DNA of 64,000 nt. Origin: Aliiglaciecola sp041538045 (GTDB lineage Bacteria; Pseudomonadota; Gammaproteobacteria; Enterobacterales; Alteromonadaceae). The notes under the pieces were generated by a model. It was not told the origin of the DNA. It saw nothing but the letters and a program-made list of their open reading frames with translations, and made no database searches. Shown here one piece after another: positions 17,292 to 26,992 of the stretch. The stretch lies in contig NZ_JBGOSE010000004.1 in assembly GCF_041538045.1 (NCBI RefSeq), positions 124,001 to 188,000 on the forward strand, read 5' to 3'. A program made the position numbers and the translations under genes. How positions within the stretch are numbered: the first letter of the stretch is position 1; every line of letters starts with the position of its first letter.

Positions 17292-19357
17292 TAGTTCTCG
17301 CTTTCCTGCTCTTTTTCTAATAAATATTCGTCAAAGGTGGGTGGCAAGGCTAATTCATCGTCCCATTCCGGTAATACGGGTGACTCTTGAGTCGGCATTA
17401 ATGGAATTCCCGCTGCACTGCGTTTTAATTGCTGTGCTCGAATATAGTTGTACTTTTTGTGGCTGATGCTATTCATAGTTGCCCCATCACGGACGATGGT
17501 CGGACGGATAAACACCATTAGGTTTCGTTTGGTTGTGCTGGTGGTAGTTGACTTGAACAAATTACCTAAAAGCGGAATATCTCCTAAAATAGGCACCTTA
17601 GAGATACTTTCTTGTACTTGATCGTCAATTAAGCCGCCTAAAACGATAGTGCCACCATCATCTACAATTACTGTGGTTTTGATTTCACGTTTGTTAATCG
17701 CAATATCAACTGAAGTTGCGCCACTGACGCTGGATACTTCCTGTTCAATTAACAGTTGTACCGCATCCCCTTCGTTAATTTGCGGGGTAACTTTAAGTTT
17801 AATACCTACCTCTTGACGTTCAACAGTTTGGAATGGGTTTGCGTTGTTTGAGCCTGTGGAAGACCCTGTAATAATTGGCACTTCCTGGCCGACAATAAAG
17901 AAAGCTTCTTCATTATCTAGGGTAGTTAAATGTGGAGTAGACAACACATTAGAATTTGTATCTGTGCTGACCGCTTGTAATACCGCTCCCCAGCCATCTT
18001 TCACTACACCCACCAGCAAACCGTTTAGGCCACCAAGCAACGACGCTAATGAGGTAAAATCACCCGAGGTGACTGAGTCGTAGGAATAGGGCTCACCATT
18101 ATCATCGAAACCTGTAGTGGTAGTTACTTGGTCTTCAGCTTCATCAGCTGCAACGGCTAACGAGCCAATTCCAACAACACCATTAGTAAATTGTTGACCG
18201 CCACCGTCTTCACTTGCCCATTGAACACCTAAAGTGGTTCCGTCACCTTCATATACTTCTACAATGATAGCTTCAACCGTAACCTGGGCACGGCGAATAT
18301 CTAGCTGGCGTATAACTTCTTCTAATGAGCGCATCATGTCAGGCTCAGCGGTTATTACTAAGGCGTTTGAGTCTGGGTGCGCATCAATACTCACTTCTCT
18401 ATTACTCGAGGAGTTATTTCTGGAGTTAGCGCTAGATTGTCCGCCTTTCTCTTCTGCTTGAATGCTGGCACTGACACCTTGTAACACCTTAACTAAATCT
18501 TCTGCTTTGGCGTAATTGACAAAAATGACACGGGTATTACCACTGGTTTCCAGCTCTTGGTCCATTTTGGTGATGAGATCAATGAGGCGTTTACGGCTTT
18601 TATTATCACCAGATACGATAACACTATTGGTTCGGTCATCAGCAACAAGACGGGGTTCTGATTTACCCGTTGATTGCGCTTTGGTGGATGTTTTATTGAT
18701 ATTTTCAATAATTCTCACCATTTCCGATGCAGAGGCGAACTTAAGCTTAATAATTTCTACTTCTTCATCACCGGCCTGATCCACTCGTTCAATGATTTCC
18801 ACCAAACGGTTCACAACTGCTGCTCGGCCGGTCAACATCATCACATTGGAAGGGTCATGACTGACTACATTGCCACCGCCAGCTTGGTCGTTAAGCTGTC
18901 GAAGTATAGGTGCAAGTTCTCTTACTGGTACGTTATAAACAGGCACCACGCGGGTGATCATTTCGTCACCATCAAAAGGTGTGCCTTGAATAACTGGGAT
19001 ATTAGATGTTTTTGCGTCTTTAGCTCTAACTACTTTTAATATGCCATTGGGCATTTCTACCACGGCAAAGTCGTACACTTGTAACACGTTAAGGAAAAAT
19101 TGGTAATATTGCTCTTCATTCAAAAGATCATAACTACGTACGCTGATTTTACCGCGGACATCAGGGCTAACAATAATGGTTTTTTGCAGGTTTTTACCGA
19201 CAATATTAATAAATTCGGAGATCTCAGCATTTTTAAAATTGGGTGAATACTCTTTCGCTGATGCCAAGGTTGACACCGTTAAAAACACTGCACACACTGC
19301 CAAACAAAAGCCTCTGAATCTACTACGGCTTGTTTGCGTCATAGGGATAATCCTCAT
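17291..19357 (-). CDS. gspD: Type II secretion secretin D
   Basis: 688 residues from the ATG that overlaps the gspC stop (ATGA); a second ATG complementary to 19340-19342 has a clearer GAGG ribosome site and would give 683 residues. Signal peptide ends VSTLASA. N0 domain (FKNAEISEFINIVGKNLQK), then N1-N3 domains, and a secretin domain with LGGLIDDQV and VPILGDIPLLGNLFKS, the classic secretin signature. The oligomer forms the outer-membrane channel. The N3 loop carries a Ser/Asn-rich insertion (SSANSRNNSSSN). Confidence 0.96.
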   Translation of the reverse strand: MRIIPMTQTSRSRFRGFCLAVCAVFLTVSTLASAKEYSPNFKNAEISEFINIVGKNLQKTIIVSPDVRGKISVRSYDLLNEEQYYQFFLNVLQVYDFAVVEMPNGILKVVRAKDAKTSNIPVIQGTPFDGDEMITRVVPVYNVPVRELAPILRQLNDQAGGGNVVSHDPSNVMMLTGRAAVVNRLVEIIERVDQAGDEEVEIIKLKFASASEMVRIIENINKTSTKAQSTGKSEPRLVADDRTNSVIVSGDNKSRKRLIDLITKMDQELETSGNTRVIFVNYAKAEDLVKVLQGVSASIQAEEKGGQSSANSRNNSSSNREVSIDAHPDSNALVITAEPDMMRSLEEVIRQLDIRRAQVTVEAIIVEVYEGDGTTLGVQWASEDGGGQQFTNGVVGIGSLAVAADEAEDQVTTTTGFDDNGEPYSYDSVTSGDFTSLASLLGGLNGLLVGVVKDGWGAVLQAVSTDTNSNVLSTPHLTTLDNEEAFFIVGQEVPIITGSSTGSNNANPFQTVERQEVGIKLKVTPQINEGDAVQLLIEQEVSSVSGATSVDIAINKREIKTTVIVDDGGTIVLGGLIDDQVQESISKVPILGDIPLLGNLFKSTTTSTTKRNLMVFIRPTIVRDGATMNSISHKKYNYIRAQQLKRSAAGIPLMPTQESPVLPEWDDELALPPTFDEYLLEKEQESEN

Positions 19358-20301
19358 ATATCTTGTTCTTCTTCCCCATCAGGGAAATTTAAATACAAAG
19401 TGAGGACTTCCTCACTTCGACTAATTGATAGTTGGAGCGAATCTGCTTGATTTAATGCTGCTAAGGCTTCAATAGCCTGCTCAGGGTCAGTCAAATCCAA
19501 TCCATTTATTTCTGTAATTATATCGCCTGCTTTAAATCCAGCGCCTTTAAATAAGCTTGGGTTCTTACCAGGTGCAATTTTATAGCCGGCTATTAATCCA
19601 TCTTGGCCTTGAACAGGTGAAACCATAAAATATTCAGTAAAGCCGCTTGGATTACGACGTATTTCTTTGGTTGTTTTCACCATATCAGCTGTTAATTCTT
19701 TATGTTGTTCTTTGTCAGCCGCTCTATAGTCCACAAAGGGTTCAACAGGCGCTTGATAGGCTTGGCTTTCTTTCGAGTATTCTAACCCGTCTAACATTAA
19801 GGTTTCTCGCCTAGGGCCATTTTTAATGATTACCCTATCTGCGAAGACTTCAACTAAGCTTGCGTTTGTACCATCAATTTCATCATCGATGCCATAGGTA
19901 TTTTGTGAGCCTCGGTTTTCAATTATTGCTGCACCAATGCCTGGCTCATCAGTTTCGACGACACCGGTTAAGGTTAAGTTTAACCGAGTTTCAGGGGCTT
20001 CAGTGATTTCCTGTTTGACTGGGGCGTTTTCTTTTGCAGTTAAATCGCCAAACAAGTTTAAACTTTTTAATTGTGATAAATTTACCTGTGAACTTGAATT
20101 ACTCGAGTTATTGCCAGTTTGATTGGTTTGAAAACTCGGTTTTGCGGTAGATTCTGGCTCAGGAATTAGACGCCATGTCATCTCAGCTAAAAAAGCCAAT
20201 AGATACAAAACCAACAAAATAACCACCAACAGATTAATCTGTGATTGATATTTGCTAATTTGCAGCCATATTTGACTTAAGTTTGTACTACTAAGGCTCA
20301 T
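19354..20301 (-). CDS. gspC: Type II secretion protein C
   Basis: 315 residues. One membrane helix near residues 20-42 (INLLVVILLVLYLLAFLAEM), the homology region with LNLTLTGVVETDEPGIGAAI, and a C-terminal PDZ domain (LFKGAGFKAGDIITEINGLDL). GspC links the inner-membrane platform to the secretin. First gene of the operon; the promoter should lie in 20302-20445, shared divergently with hslR. Confidence 0.95.
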   Translation of the reverse strand: MSLSSTNLSQIWLQISKYQSQINLLVVILLVLYLLAFLAEMTWRLIPEPESTAKPSFQTNQTGNNSSNSSSQVNLSQLKSLNLFGDLTAKENAPVKQEITEAPETRLNLTLTGVVETDEPGIGAAIIENRGSQNTYGIDDEIDGTNASLVEVFADRVIIKNGPRRETLMLDGLEYSKESQAYQAPVEPFVDYRAADKEQHKELTADMVKTTKEIRRNPSGFTEYFMVSPVQGQDGLIAGYKIAPGKNPSLFKGAGFKAGDIITEINGLDLTDPEQAIEALAALNQADSLQLSISRSEEVLTLYLNFPDGEEEQDI

Positions 20302-20445
20302 CTTTTACCACTTCTTGGTCGATTATTGTCGCTAAACGGGGACAATGATAACCAGTAGATTAGAGGGTCACAACTATTAAAGATTAACATTACCATATAA
20401 TTACAGCTCACAGGTTTTTATGCTTACGGTCAATAGGCTCTATAT

Positions 20446-20850
20446 ATGAAGAATAAGACAGACAACAAAAGCACTGAAATAGTTCGCTTAGATAAGTGGC
20501 TTTGGGCTGCACGATTTTTTAAAACCCGATCTTTAGCTCGAGACATGGTGCAATCTGGCAAGGTGCAATATAATGGACAAAGAGCAAAGGCCAGTCGAAG
20601 TGTCGAATTGGGAGCGACAATTGTGCTCCCTGCCGGATTCGATAGCAAGGAAGTAATTGTTGAGGGGTTAAGTGATAAACGAGTTAGTGCCCCCCAAGCT
20701 CAATTACTTTATGCGGAAACGGAAAAAAGTATCGCGCAACGTGAAAAAAATGCAGAGGCGCGAAAATTAAGCGCATTTCATAGTCCTCGACCTGAGAGTC
20801 GACCGGATAAAAAGCAGCGTCGCAAAATTATTCAATTTAAACAGCAGTAA
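20446..20850 (+). CDS. hslR: Heat-shock protein 15 (Hsp15)
   Basis: 134 residues with an S4 RNA-binding domain, RLDKWLWAARFFKTRSLARD... GKVQYNGQRAKASR, and a long basic C-terminal helix (RPESRPDKKQRRKIIQFKQQ). Hsp15 binds stalled 50S subunits carrying peptidyl-tRNA and helps recycle them. It lies 9 bp before hslO, the standard hslR-hslO pair. I did not find an obvious sigma-32 promoter in the 145-bp upstream region. Confidence 0.94.
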   Translation: MKNKTDNKSTEIVRLDKWLWAARFFKTRSLARDMVQSGKVQYNGQRAKASRSVELGATIVLPAGFDSKEVIVEGLSDKRVSAPQAQLLYAETEKSIAQREKNAEARKLSAFHSPRPESRPDKKQRRKIIQFKQQ

Positions 20851-20859
20851 GAGAAAGTT

Positions 20860-21756
20860 ATGTCCCAATTTGATCAGTTACATCGTTATGTTTTTACCAA
20901 CGCCAACGTACGCGGTGAACTTGTCCAACTCGAAAACAGTTATCAAGAAATTCTCGATTCACAGGAATACCCTCCAGTTATTCAACTGTTGCTAGGTGAG
21001 CTTATGGCTGCAGCTTCTCTTTTGACTGCAACCTTAAAGTTTAAAGGTGAAATTGCTCTGCAATTGCAAAGTGAAGGTAGTATCAAATATGCAGTGATTA
21101 ATGGTACCCATGATCAGAAACTGCGTGGTGTAGCAAGATGGGATAACGATGTAACCGAATTGCCCACATCTCTTACCGAGCTGTTACCTAAAGGTGTGTT
21201 GGTCATTACCATTACCCCTGAAGAAGGCGAGCGTTATCAAGGAATTGTGGCTGTCGATAAACCAACCTTATCTGAATGTTTAGAAGGGTACTTTAGCCAA
21301 TCTGAACAACTACCAACCAAGGTTATTTTAAAAACCTCTGTAAGTGGTGATGTGAATAGAGCGGGTGGTTTGTTCTTGCAAGTTTTGCCAACTAGTAGCG
21401 AAATAACCAATGAGTCTGAACATACTGAATTTGCTCATTTAAGTACGATTAGCCAAACGATTACTGCTGAGGAATTGTTAGGTCTGCCCGCCACTGAAAT
21501 ACTGCACAGACTTTATCACCAAGAGGAAATCGAACTATATCCTGCTCAAGAGGTTAAATTTTCCTGTAGTTGCAGTAAAGAGCGAAGTGCCGCAGCAATT
21601 GCCAATGTGGATAAACAAGAGTTGTTAAATATTGTAGCTGAAGACGGTGCGGTACGACTAAATTGTCAATACTGCCATCGAGAGTACAGCTTTGATGCTA
21701 TCGATATCGAATCTATCCATAACGGTGCATACGCAGCGCCAAAGCAAACTCAGTAG
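20860..21756 (+). CDS. hslO: Redox-regulated chaperone Hsp33
   Basis: 298 residues. The N-terminal domain contains AAASLLTATLKFKGEIALQLQ and GGLFLQVLP. The C-terminal redox switch has the four zinc cysteines in CSCSKERSAAAI and CQYCHREY (CxC, then CxxC), all present. Oxidative stress releases zinc and activates the holdase. Probably co-transcribed with hslR. Confidence 0.96.
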   Translation: MSQFDQLHRYVFTNANVRGELVQLENSYQEILDSQEYPPVIQLLLGELMAAASLLTATLKFKGEIALQLQSEGSIKYAVINGTHDQKLRGVARWDNDVTELPTSLTELLPKGVLVITITPEEGERYQGIVAVDKPTLSECLEGYFSQSEQLPTKVILKTSVSGDVNRAGGLFLQVLPTSSEITNESEHTEFAHLSTISQTITAEELLGLPATEILHRLYHQEEIELYPAQEVKFSCSCSKERSAAAIANVDKQELLNIVAEDGAVRLNCQYCHREYSFDAIDIESIHNGAYAAPKQTQ

Positions 21757-21878
21757 TGCTGCTTCTGCAAAGCCTGCCGCGTCAGCACAACTAAAGGTCT
21801 ACGCTGTGTTTTTGTCAAGCGGCGAACATCAAACAGGATAAGAGTGGTAGATTTACTGAAGTTTTAAAGTTAATGACA

Positions 21879-23171
21879 TTAACTAATCGGCAATGACACT
21901 CTGGCCACTAAGCCGCCTTGGGGATGGTTACTCAGTTCGATTTTGCCTCTATGTAGACTAACAATCCGTTTGATGATGGCTAGACCGAGTCCTGAACCTC
22001 CACTACCTCTGGCTTTATCACCTTGGGTAAATGGCTGAAACAAGTCTTCAATATTTTCTGTGGGGATGCCAGGGCCGTAATCTCGGACTTCAAAATACAC
22101 CTGTTTATTACGCTTATCATGATAGCTAGTAATCAGGATGTTTTCACTGCCATAACGAAAGGCATTTTCAATGAGGTTATCTAACACTCGTTTGATTGCA
22201 ATCCGTCTTATCATCACCATAGGTAGTTCAGTTAATTGCGTATCGATGTGGTAATTTTCTTGAATATTACGAGCGTGGACAACATCTTCAATCAACTCGT
22301 TCAAAGACAACATTTCACGACGCTCTCGAGTATCTTGACGCACATAATGAATAAACTGATCGATTATGTCGTTCATGTCTTCAATGTCGTGGACGATACC
22401 ATCTTTTATCCATAGCTGTTCGTCGGGCAGCATTTCCGTTGCCAATCGTATGCGCGTTAAAGGGGTGCGCAAATCATGGGAAATCCCCGCAGTTAATAGC
22501 GCGCGGTCATCTTCTAACTGCTTAATGCCCTTCGACATTTGATTAAACGCGCTGGTGACCGCAATTAACTCACTTGCCCCTTGTTCTTTTAATGGTGCCG
22601 GGACCTTTCCCTTGGCTACTTCTAACGCTGCCATTTGTAAGGCGTGAATGGGTTTATTTAAGCGTCGCACAAAAATCCATCCGCCAGCGACACTCAAAAT
22701 ACCGATGACGATCAAATAAATGGTAAGGGGGGAAATATCCCCTTCGCTAAAACTAGCCATGGGAATGGATATCCACACGTTTGGATCTTGTGGTGGATTT
22801 ACCCAAATTAAGAAAGGTTCTGAGGCTGAGATCCTAACGTCTGCTTCTCCACCGAGTAAATCGGAAATCTGACGAGAGAAAAATTGGTAATAAATAGCTT
22901 GTTGCAATCCACTTTCCACAGCTTGTTTTTCGCTGTATATGCGAATATTTGTAGCATCAAAAATGTGACTTTGGGTTTGCGGATTGAGGTAATCGACCTC
23001 ATCCAGAAACACCATGTTAATTTGCTTGGCGATTAATGAATTTATCTGTTGATAATTAGGCCGGATAAAATAGTAAGTGACTGATAGATAGGACACCACT
23101 TGGTTAATCAGCAGCAATACACCAATTAATAAGACGGTTTGTCCAAATGCACTTTTAGGAAAGATTCTCAC
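21879..23171 (-). CDS. envZ: Osmosensor histidine kinase EnvZ
   Basis: 430 residues: two membrane helices (residues about 8-32 and 150-175) bounding a periplasmic domain, a HAMP linker (RRLNKPIHALQMAALEVAKG), the phosphoacceptor motif AGISHDLRTPLTRIRLATEM with His near residue 232, and an ATPase domain with NLIENAFRYGS, DYGPGIP and GGSGLGLAI. It phosphorylates OmpR, encoded 39 bp upstream. Convergent with hslO. Confidence 0.94.
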   Translation of the reverse strand: MRIFPKSAFGQTVLLIGVLLLINQVVSYLSVTYYFIRPNYQQINSLIAKQINMVFLDEVDYLNPQTQSHIFDATNIRIYSEKQAVESGLQQAIYYQFFSRQISDLLGGEADVRISASEPFLIWVNPPQDPNVWISIPMASFSEGDISPLTIYLIVIGILSVAGGWIFVRRLNKPIHALQMAALEVAKGKVPAPLKEQGASELIAVTSAFNQMSKGIKQLEDDRALLTAGISHDLRTPLTRIRLATEMLPDEQLWIKDGIVHDIEDMNDIIDQFIHYVRQDTRERREMLSLNELIEDVVHARNIQENYHIDTQLTELPMVMIRRIAIKRVLDNLIENAFRYGSENILITSYHDKRNKQVYFEVRDYGPGIPTENIEDLFQPFTQGDKARGSGGSGLGLAIIKRIVSLHRGKIELSNHPQGGLVARVSLPIS

Positions 23172-23210
23172 CAGCTTTGATTCAACCTAACTAACTTGAC
23201 GTAAACACAT

Positions 23211-23933
23211 TTATTGCGCTTCGCCATCGGGTACAAATACATACCCTAATCCCCAAACAGTTTGAATATAACGGGGATTGGCAGGATCGATTTCAAGCAT
23301 CCTACGTAAACGCGATACTTGCACATCAATGCTACGCTCTAATGCACTGTAATCACGGCCTCTGGCCAAGTTCATTAGTTTGTCTCTTGATAGCGGCTCT
23401 CTAGGGTGGGTGACTAAGGATTTTAATACCGCAAACTCGCCACTGGTTAAGGTAAGGGCTTCCCCGTCTGCAAACATTTCGCGGGTGGCAAGATTCAATT
23501 TATACTTACCAAATTCCACAATCTGCATCTCTTGAGAGGGAGCACCAGGGGCTTCGTTAGTTTTACGACGTAGTACGGCTTTAGCTCGGGCCAGCAGTTC
23601 TCTGGGGTTAAAGGGTTTAGGCAGGTAGTCATCAGCGCCCATTTCTAATCCAATGATGCGGTCTACTTCATCACCTTTAGCGGTCAACATTATAATTGGA
23701 ATTTCATTTTCTTTTTGGCGTAGACGTCGACAAATTGAGAGGCCATCTTCACCTGGCAACATTAAATCCAGCACTAACAAATGAAAATTCTCGCGTTCTA
23801 AAAAACGATCCATTTGCTCAGAGTTGGCAGCTGAACGTACTTGATAGCCCTGTTCTACTAAGTAGCGTTCTAGCAAACTACGTAGGCGCATATCATCATC
23901 AACAACCAATACTTTCTGTGTTTCTTGTCCCAT
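23211..23933 (-). CDS. ompR: Response regulator OmpR
   Basis: 240 residues from the ATG complementary to 23931-23933, which follows a GAGGGT ribosome site; 21 extra residues upstream are open but unlikely. Receiver domain with acidic pocket VDDD, phosphoacceptor Asp56 in LLVLDLMLPGEDG and Lys in PKPFNPREL; C-terminal winged helix ending SRLRRMLEIDPANPRYIQTVWGLGYVF. Regulates porin and envelope genes in response to osmotic signals. Operon with envZ. Confidence 0.96.
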   Translation of the reverse strand: MGQETQKVLVVDDDMRLRSLLERYLVEQGYQVRSAANSEQMDRFLERENFHLLVLDLMLPGEDGLSICRRLRQKENEIPIIMLTAKGDEVDRIIGLEMGADDYLPKPFNPRELLARAKAVLRRKTNEAPGAPSQEMQIVEFGKYKLNLATREMFADGEALTLTSGEFAVLKSLVTHPREPLSRDKLMNLARGRDYSALERSIDVQVSRLRRMLEIDPANPRYIQTVWGLGYVFVPDGEAQ

Positions 23934-24080
23934 GTCGACCCTCAAAAGGAAATACTCGTTAATCACACCACTATAAATGAATACTAGGGAATTCAAAAGA
24001 TTAGCTAAGTAACAATGTTATGTGGAGTGTTACAAATTGTTTGTGATACGCCGTATAAACAACATTTAATAAAAACCTTG

Positions 24081-25064
24081 TTACAACACACCCAATATTT
24101 TGTCCATGATCCAATTGGTATGGCTGGCGCTAGCAGCTTGGCTGGGATGGCTATTTCCCCCCTTTAAATGCTCAGCTATGGCTTGCACAAACGGGCCTTG
24201 AATTGGATCAGGTGTAGGCATAGCTATGGTTTCGCAGCCCTTGTCTGTATAAATAGTTGCTGGGTTGTCACCAAAAATAGCAAACTCTAGATGACCTTTA
24301 CTACCGAGTATTTGTACTTTGTCCTGATATATATGACCACCGAAGTTCCAGTTGCCAGTGCCAGTTACACCAGATTCGAACAATAAGTTGGCAACGATGG
24401 CGTCGTGGGCGGTGTATAACCCCTGTTGATTGTTGCAAATTCCTTGGGCTTGTTTTACTGGCCCCAGCAAAAACGTCATGATATTTAATCCGTGACTAGC
24501 CAAGTCGTCAAAGTATCCCCCAAGGGCAACATTTTTGTCGGTACGCCAGTTAGGAGTTTGACTTAAATCTTTAGCAGATGGAAAGCGGCTGTATTGCCAA
24601 GATACATGCCTAACATCACCAATTAAGCCTCTCTCGATGATGTTTTTGAGTGTTATAAAACCTGGTAACGAGCGTCGATAATAGGCGACAAAAAGAGCAA
24701 GATCCTGAGATTCAAAGGCATTCTGTATTTTTTTGCTTTCGGCGAAATTTAACGCCATCGGCTTTTCAATGCAGCAAATTTTGTTTGCTTTGGCGACCTT
24801 TAATGCTAAATCACAATGACTATCTGGTGGTGTAGCTATATAAACGGCATCAATATTTGGATCATCAATCATAGCTTGAGCACAGGTATAATGATGAGGG
24901 ATATTATGGCGTGACGCGAATTCTAGGGCTTTTCCTGGTGTGCGAGCGCATACTCCGTATAGTTCGAATTCTGTAGTTTGCTGATAGGCAGGGCCGCTTT
25001 TCTTTTCGCAGACACTGCCGCAACCAATCATTCCCCAACGAATTGAGTCAGATTGGTTGTCCAT
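24081..25064 (-). CDS. Gfo/Idh/MocA family oxidoreductase
   Basis: 327 residues. N-terminal Rossmann fold with GMIGCGSVCEKKSGPAY, the dinucleotide-binding loop followed by the EKK variant, then the family's catalytic EKP motif in CIEKPMALN and a C-terminal beta-sheet domain (GVTGTGNWNFGGHIYQD). Members are NAD(P)-dependent sugar or cyclitol dehydrogenases; the substrate cannot be read from sequence. It overlaps the prkB stop by one base, suggesting co-expression, though a metabolic link with PrkB is not established. Confidence 0.85.
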   Translation of the reverse strand: MDNQSDSIRWGMIGCGSVCEKKSGPAYQQTTEFELYGVCARTPGKALEFASRHNIPHHYTCAQAMIDDPNIDAVYIATPPDSHCDLALKVAKANKICCIEKPMALNFAESKKIQNAFESQDLALFVAYYRRSLPGFITLKNIIERGLIGDVRHVSWQYSRFPSAKDLSQTPNWRTDKNVALGGYFDDLASHGLNIMTFLLGPVKQAQGICNNQQGLYTAHDAIVANLLFESGVTGTGNWNFGGHIYQDKVQILGSKGHLEFAIFGDNPATIYTDKGCETIAMPTPDPIQGPFVQAIAEHLKGGNSHPSQAASASHTNWIMDKILGVL

Positions 25065-25966
25065 TAATCTTTGCTAACCCAATCCATTTGAAAACCCGCT
25101 TTGCGTTTACGTTCTAAAAGCTCTTCAATTAATGGCGACAAGATCAACTCCATGGCTAATCCCATTTTACCACCAGGAACCACCAAGGTGTTGATTCTTG
25201 ACATAAAAGCGCCATCAATCATCTTTAATAAGTACGGAAAATCCACGGTTCTCATTTCGCGGCGAAATCTTACTACTACAAAACTCTCGTCTTGCGTGGG
25301 AATTTCTCGAGCGCTGAAGGGGTTACTGGTATCGACCGTTGGGACCCGCTGAAAATTCACATGGGTATTGGAAAACTGCGGAGTAATATAATGAAAATAA
25401 TCTTCCAAACTACGCACAATACTGCTCATCACTGCTTCTCGAGTGTGACCGCGGTCTGTGGTATCTCGAATAATCTTTTGAATCCACTCAAGGTTTACAA
25501 TAGGTACCATGCCCACAAGTAAATCAACATGCTTAGCGACATCCGCTTCTGGGGTTGTAACCCCGCCATGTAATCCTTCGTAAAACAACAAGTCAGTGTT
25601 TTCGGGAAGGTCCTGCCAAGGCGTAAAGGTGCCTGGCATTTGATTAAATGGAACTGCCTCGTCGAAAGTATGCAAATACTGGCGGTGCTGACCTGTACCT
25701 GTTTCACCATACTGAGCAAATAGCTTTTCGAGCATGATGAAGTCGTTAGCTCTTGGACCAAAATAGCTAATGTGTCGACCTTGCTCTTGGGCTTTACGTA
25801 TCTCAACTTCCATTTCCGGTCGCGTGAAGCGGTGAAAACTGTCGCCCGCAACAGAGGCCGCGTTAACAGCTAAATTACGAAAAATATGCCTGATAGCATT
25901 AGTTGTCGTAGTTGTACCTGCTCCAGAGGAACCTGTTATTGCAATTATTGGGTGTTTTACAGACAT
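25064..25966 (-). CDS. prkB: Phosphoribulokinase-like protein PrkB
   Basis: 300 residues with P-loop GSSGAGTTTTT near the N-terminus and the PRK-type segments VAGDSFHRFTRPEME, SYFGPRANDF, LLFYEGLHGG and VPIVNLEWIQKIIRD. It belongs to the bacterial PrkB group found in heterotrophs; no RuBisCO gene is visible, so a Calvin-cycle role is not implied. In enterobacteria the gene sits beside yheU; here it has moved and pairs with an oxidoreductase gene. Confidence 0.9.
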   Translation of the reverse strand: MSVKHPIIAITGSSGAGTTTTTNAIRHIFRNLAVNAASVAGDSFHRFTRPEMEVEIRKAQEQGRHISYFGPRANDFIMLEKLFAQYGETGTGQHRQYLHTFDEAVPFNQMPGTFTPWQDLPENTDLLFYEGLHGGVTTPEADVAKHVDLLVGMVPIVNLEWIQKIIRDTTDRGHTREAVMSSIVRSLEDYFHYITPQFSNTHVNFQRVPTVDTSNPFSAREIPTQDESFVVVRFRREMRTVDFPYLLKMIDGAFMSRINTLVVPGGKMGLAMELILSPLIEELLERKRKAGFQMDWVSKD

Positions 25967-26067
25967 AGTGAACGTTTCGAGGAATAAGGACCATTAGTTA
26001 TAAGCAAGGCGAGCTCAATGGTCAAGTCATTTACGCTGACAATATCTAATTCAACAAGTAAATGATG

Positions 26068-26460
26068 CTAGATTGGAGCGCTTGAATTCTGGGTTCCTTC
26101 GCCGGGTGTTATAAATAGTATATTTGTTGGTTTGTCGCAATGAGCAGTATGCCAGTGGGCTTTGGGAATTACCGCAAAGTCACCTTGTTGTTTAAGTGTT
26201 ATATGTTTATCGATGTTTCCTATGCGAATAATTAACTCACATTGCCCAGACATTAAAACGACTAATTCATCCCCAGCTGGGTGCATTTCCCAGCTCTGCC
26301 AGTTTTCGGTAAAAGTATGGGCAGCAACTAATGAGTGATTTTTAAACGACGCATACTGTTGATCTAGTTGTTTATAAAGCTGTTCAGTAACCTCTTCTGT
26401 GGCCATTGAAAGGTTAGGTTTTATAACGGCAAAGGTTTCAAATAACGTTTTAGTTAGCAT
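26068..26460 (-). CDS. Cupin-domain protein
   Basis: 130 residues. A single cupin barrel: motif 1 around MHPAGDELVVLMSGQCEL, where H, E and the PxG turn resemble the metal-binding set, and motif 2 around DFAVIPKAHWHTAHC. The N-terminal 50 residues are helical. Small cupins include isomerases, dioxygenases and sugar-binding regulators; substrate unknown. It lies between prkB and the ion-channel gene, 23 bp downstream of the latter, so may share its transcript. Confidence 0.78.
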   Translation of the reverse strand: MLTKTLFETFAVIKPNLSMATEEVTEQLYKQLDQQYASFKNHSLVAAHTFTENWQSWEMHPAGDELVVLMSGQCELIIRIGNIDKHITLKQQGDFAVIPKAHWHTAHCDKPTNILFITPGEGTQNSSAPI

Positions 26461-26483
26461 CTAAATTTAGCCTAAGTTTCTGT

Positions 26484-26918
26484 CTATTTTCTTTTATGTC
26501 TGGATTTACCCCAAGTAATACCCATTAGTTCCACTAAAAATGCGGCATTCAAGCCAAATACCAGTAGTCCATTTACCGCACTTAGTGCGCCCATAATTCG
26601 CCACTGATGGCTTAAAATGACATCTCCAAAACCAAGGGTAGTAAAAGAGGCGATGGCAAAATAAAGGGCTTCTTCAAGCTCGTTGAATTCACCAACAAAC
26701 AAGAACGCAAACGCCCAAATCCACATATCGATAGTGATGCCCAGCACTAACCATAACACTGACAATATAATGATAATGGGGCTTTTCATATGTTTATAAT
26801 CTTTCGATTCTAATTGACGTATTAGCTCAAACTTCGAGGATAAAATACCTAAAAATATCACTTGAACAATAATTGTTAAAATGATGATGATAGAACCTAC
26901 AACTATTTGATTTAACAT
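26484..26918 (-). CDS. Small potassium-channel-like membrane protein
   Basis: 144 residues with three or four hydrophobic segments: an N-terminal helix (residues 4-27), one or two in the middle (about 47-77) and a C-terminal helix (about 112-135). Between the last two lies a pore loop SFTTLGFGDVIL, where T-L-G-F-G-D corresponds to the T-V-G-Y-G-D selectivity filter of potassium channels. The Val/Tyr to Leu/Phe changes are seen in bacterial two-TM ion-channel families. No regulatory domain is present. Confidence 0.8.
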   Translation of the reverse strand: MLNQIVVGSIIIILTIIVQVIFLGILSSKFELIRQLESKDYKHMKSPIIIILSVLWLVLGITIDMWIWAFAFLFVGEFNELEEALYFAIASFTTLGFGDVILSHQWRIMGALSAVNGLLVFGLNAAFLVELMGITWGKSRHKRK

Positions 26919-26992
26919 AATGATTTGACTTTAAGCATTTGTGCGACATTATTAGTTTATAACTAAACTAATAATATGCTTTGTGGAAATTG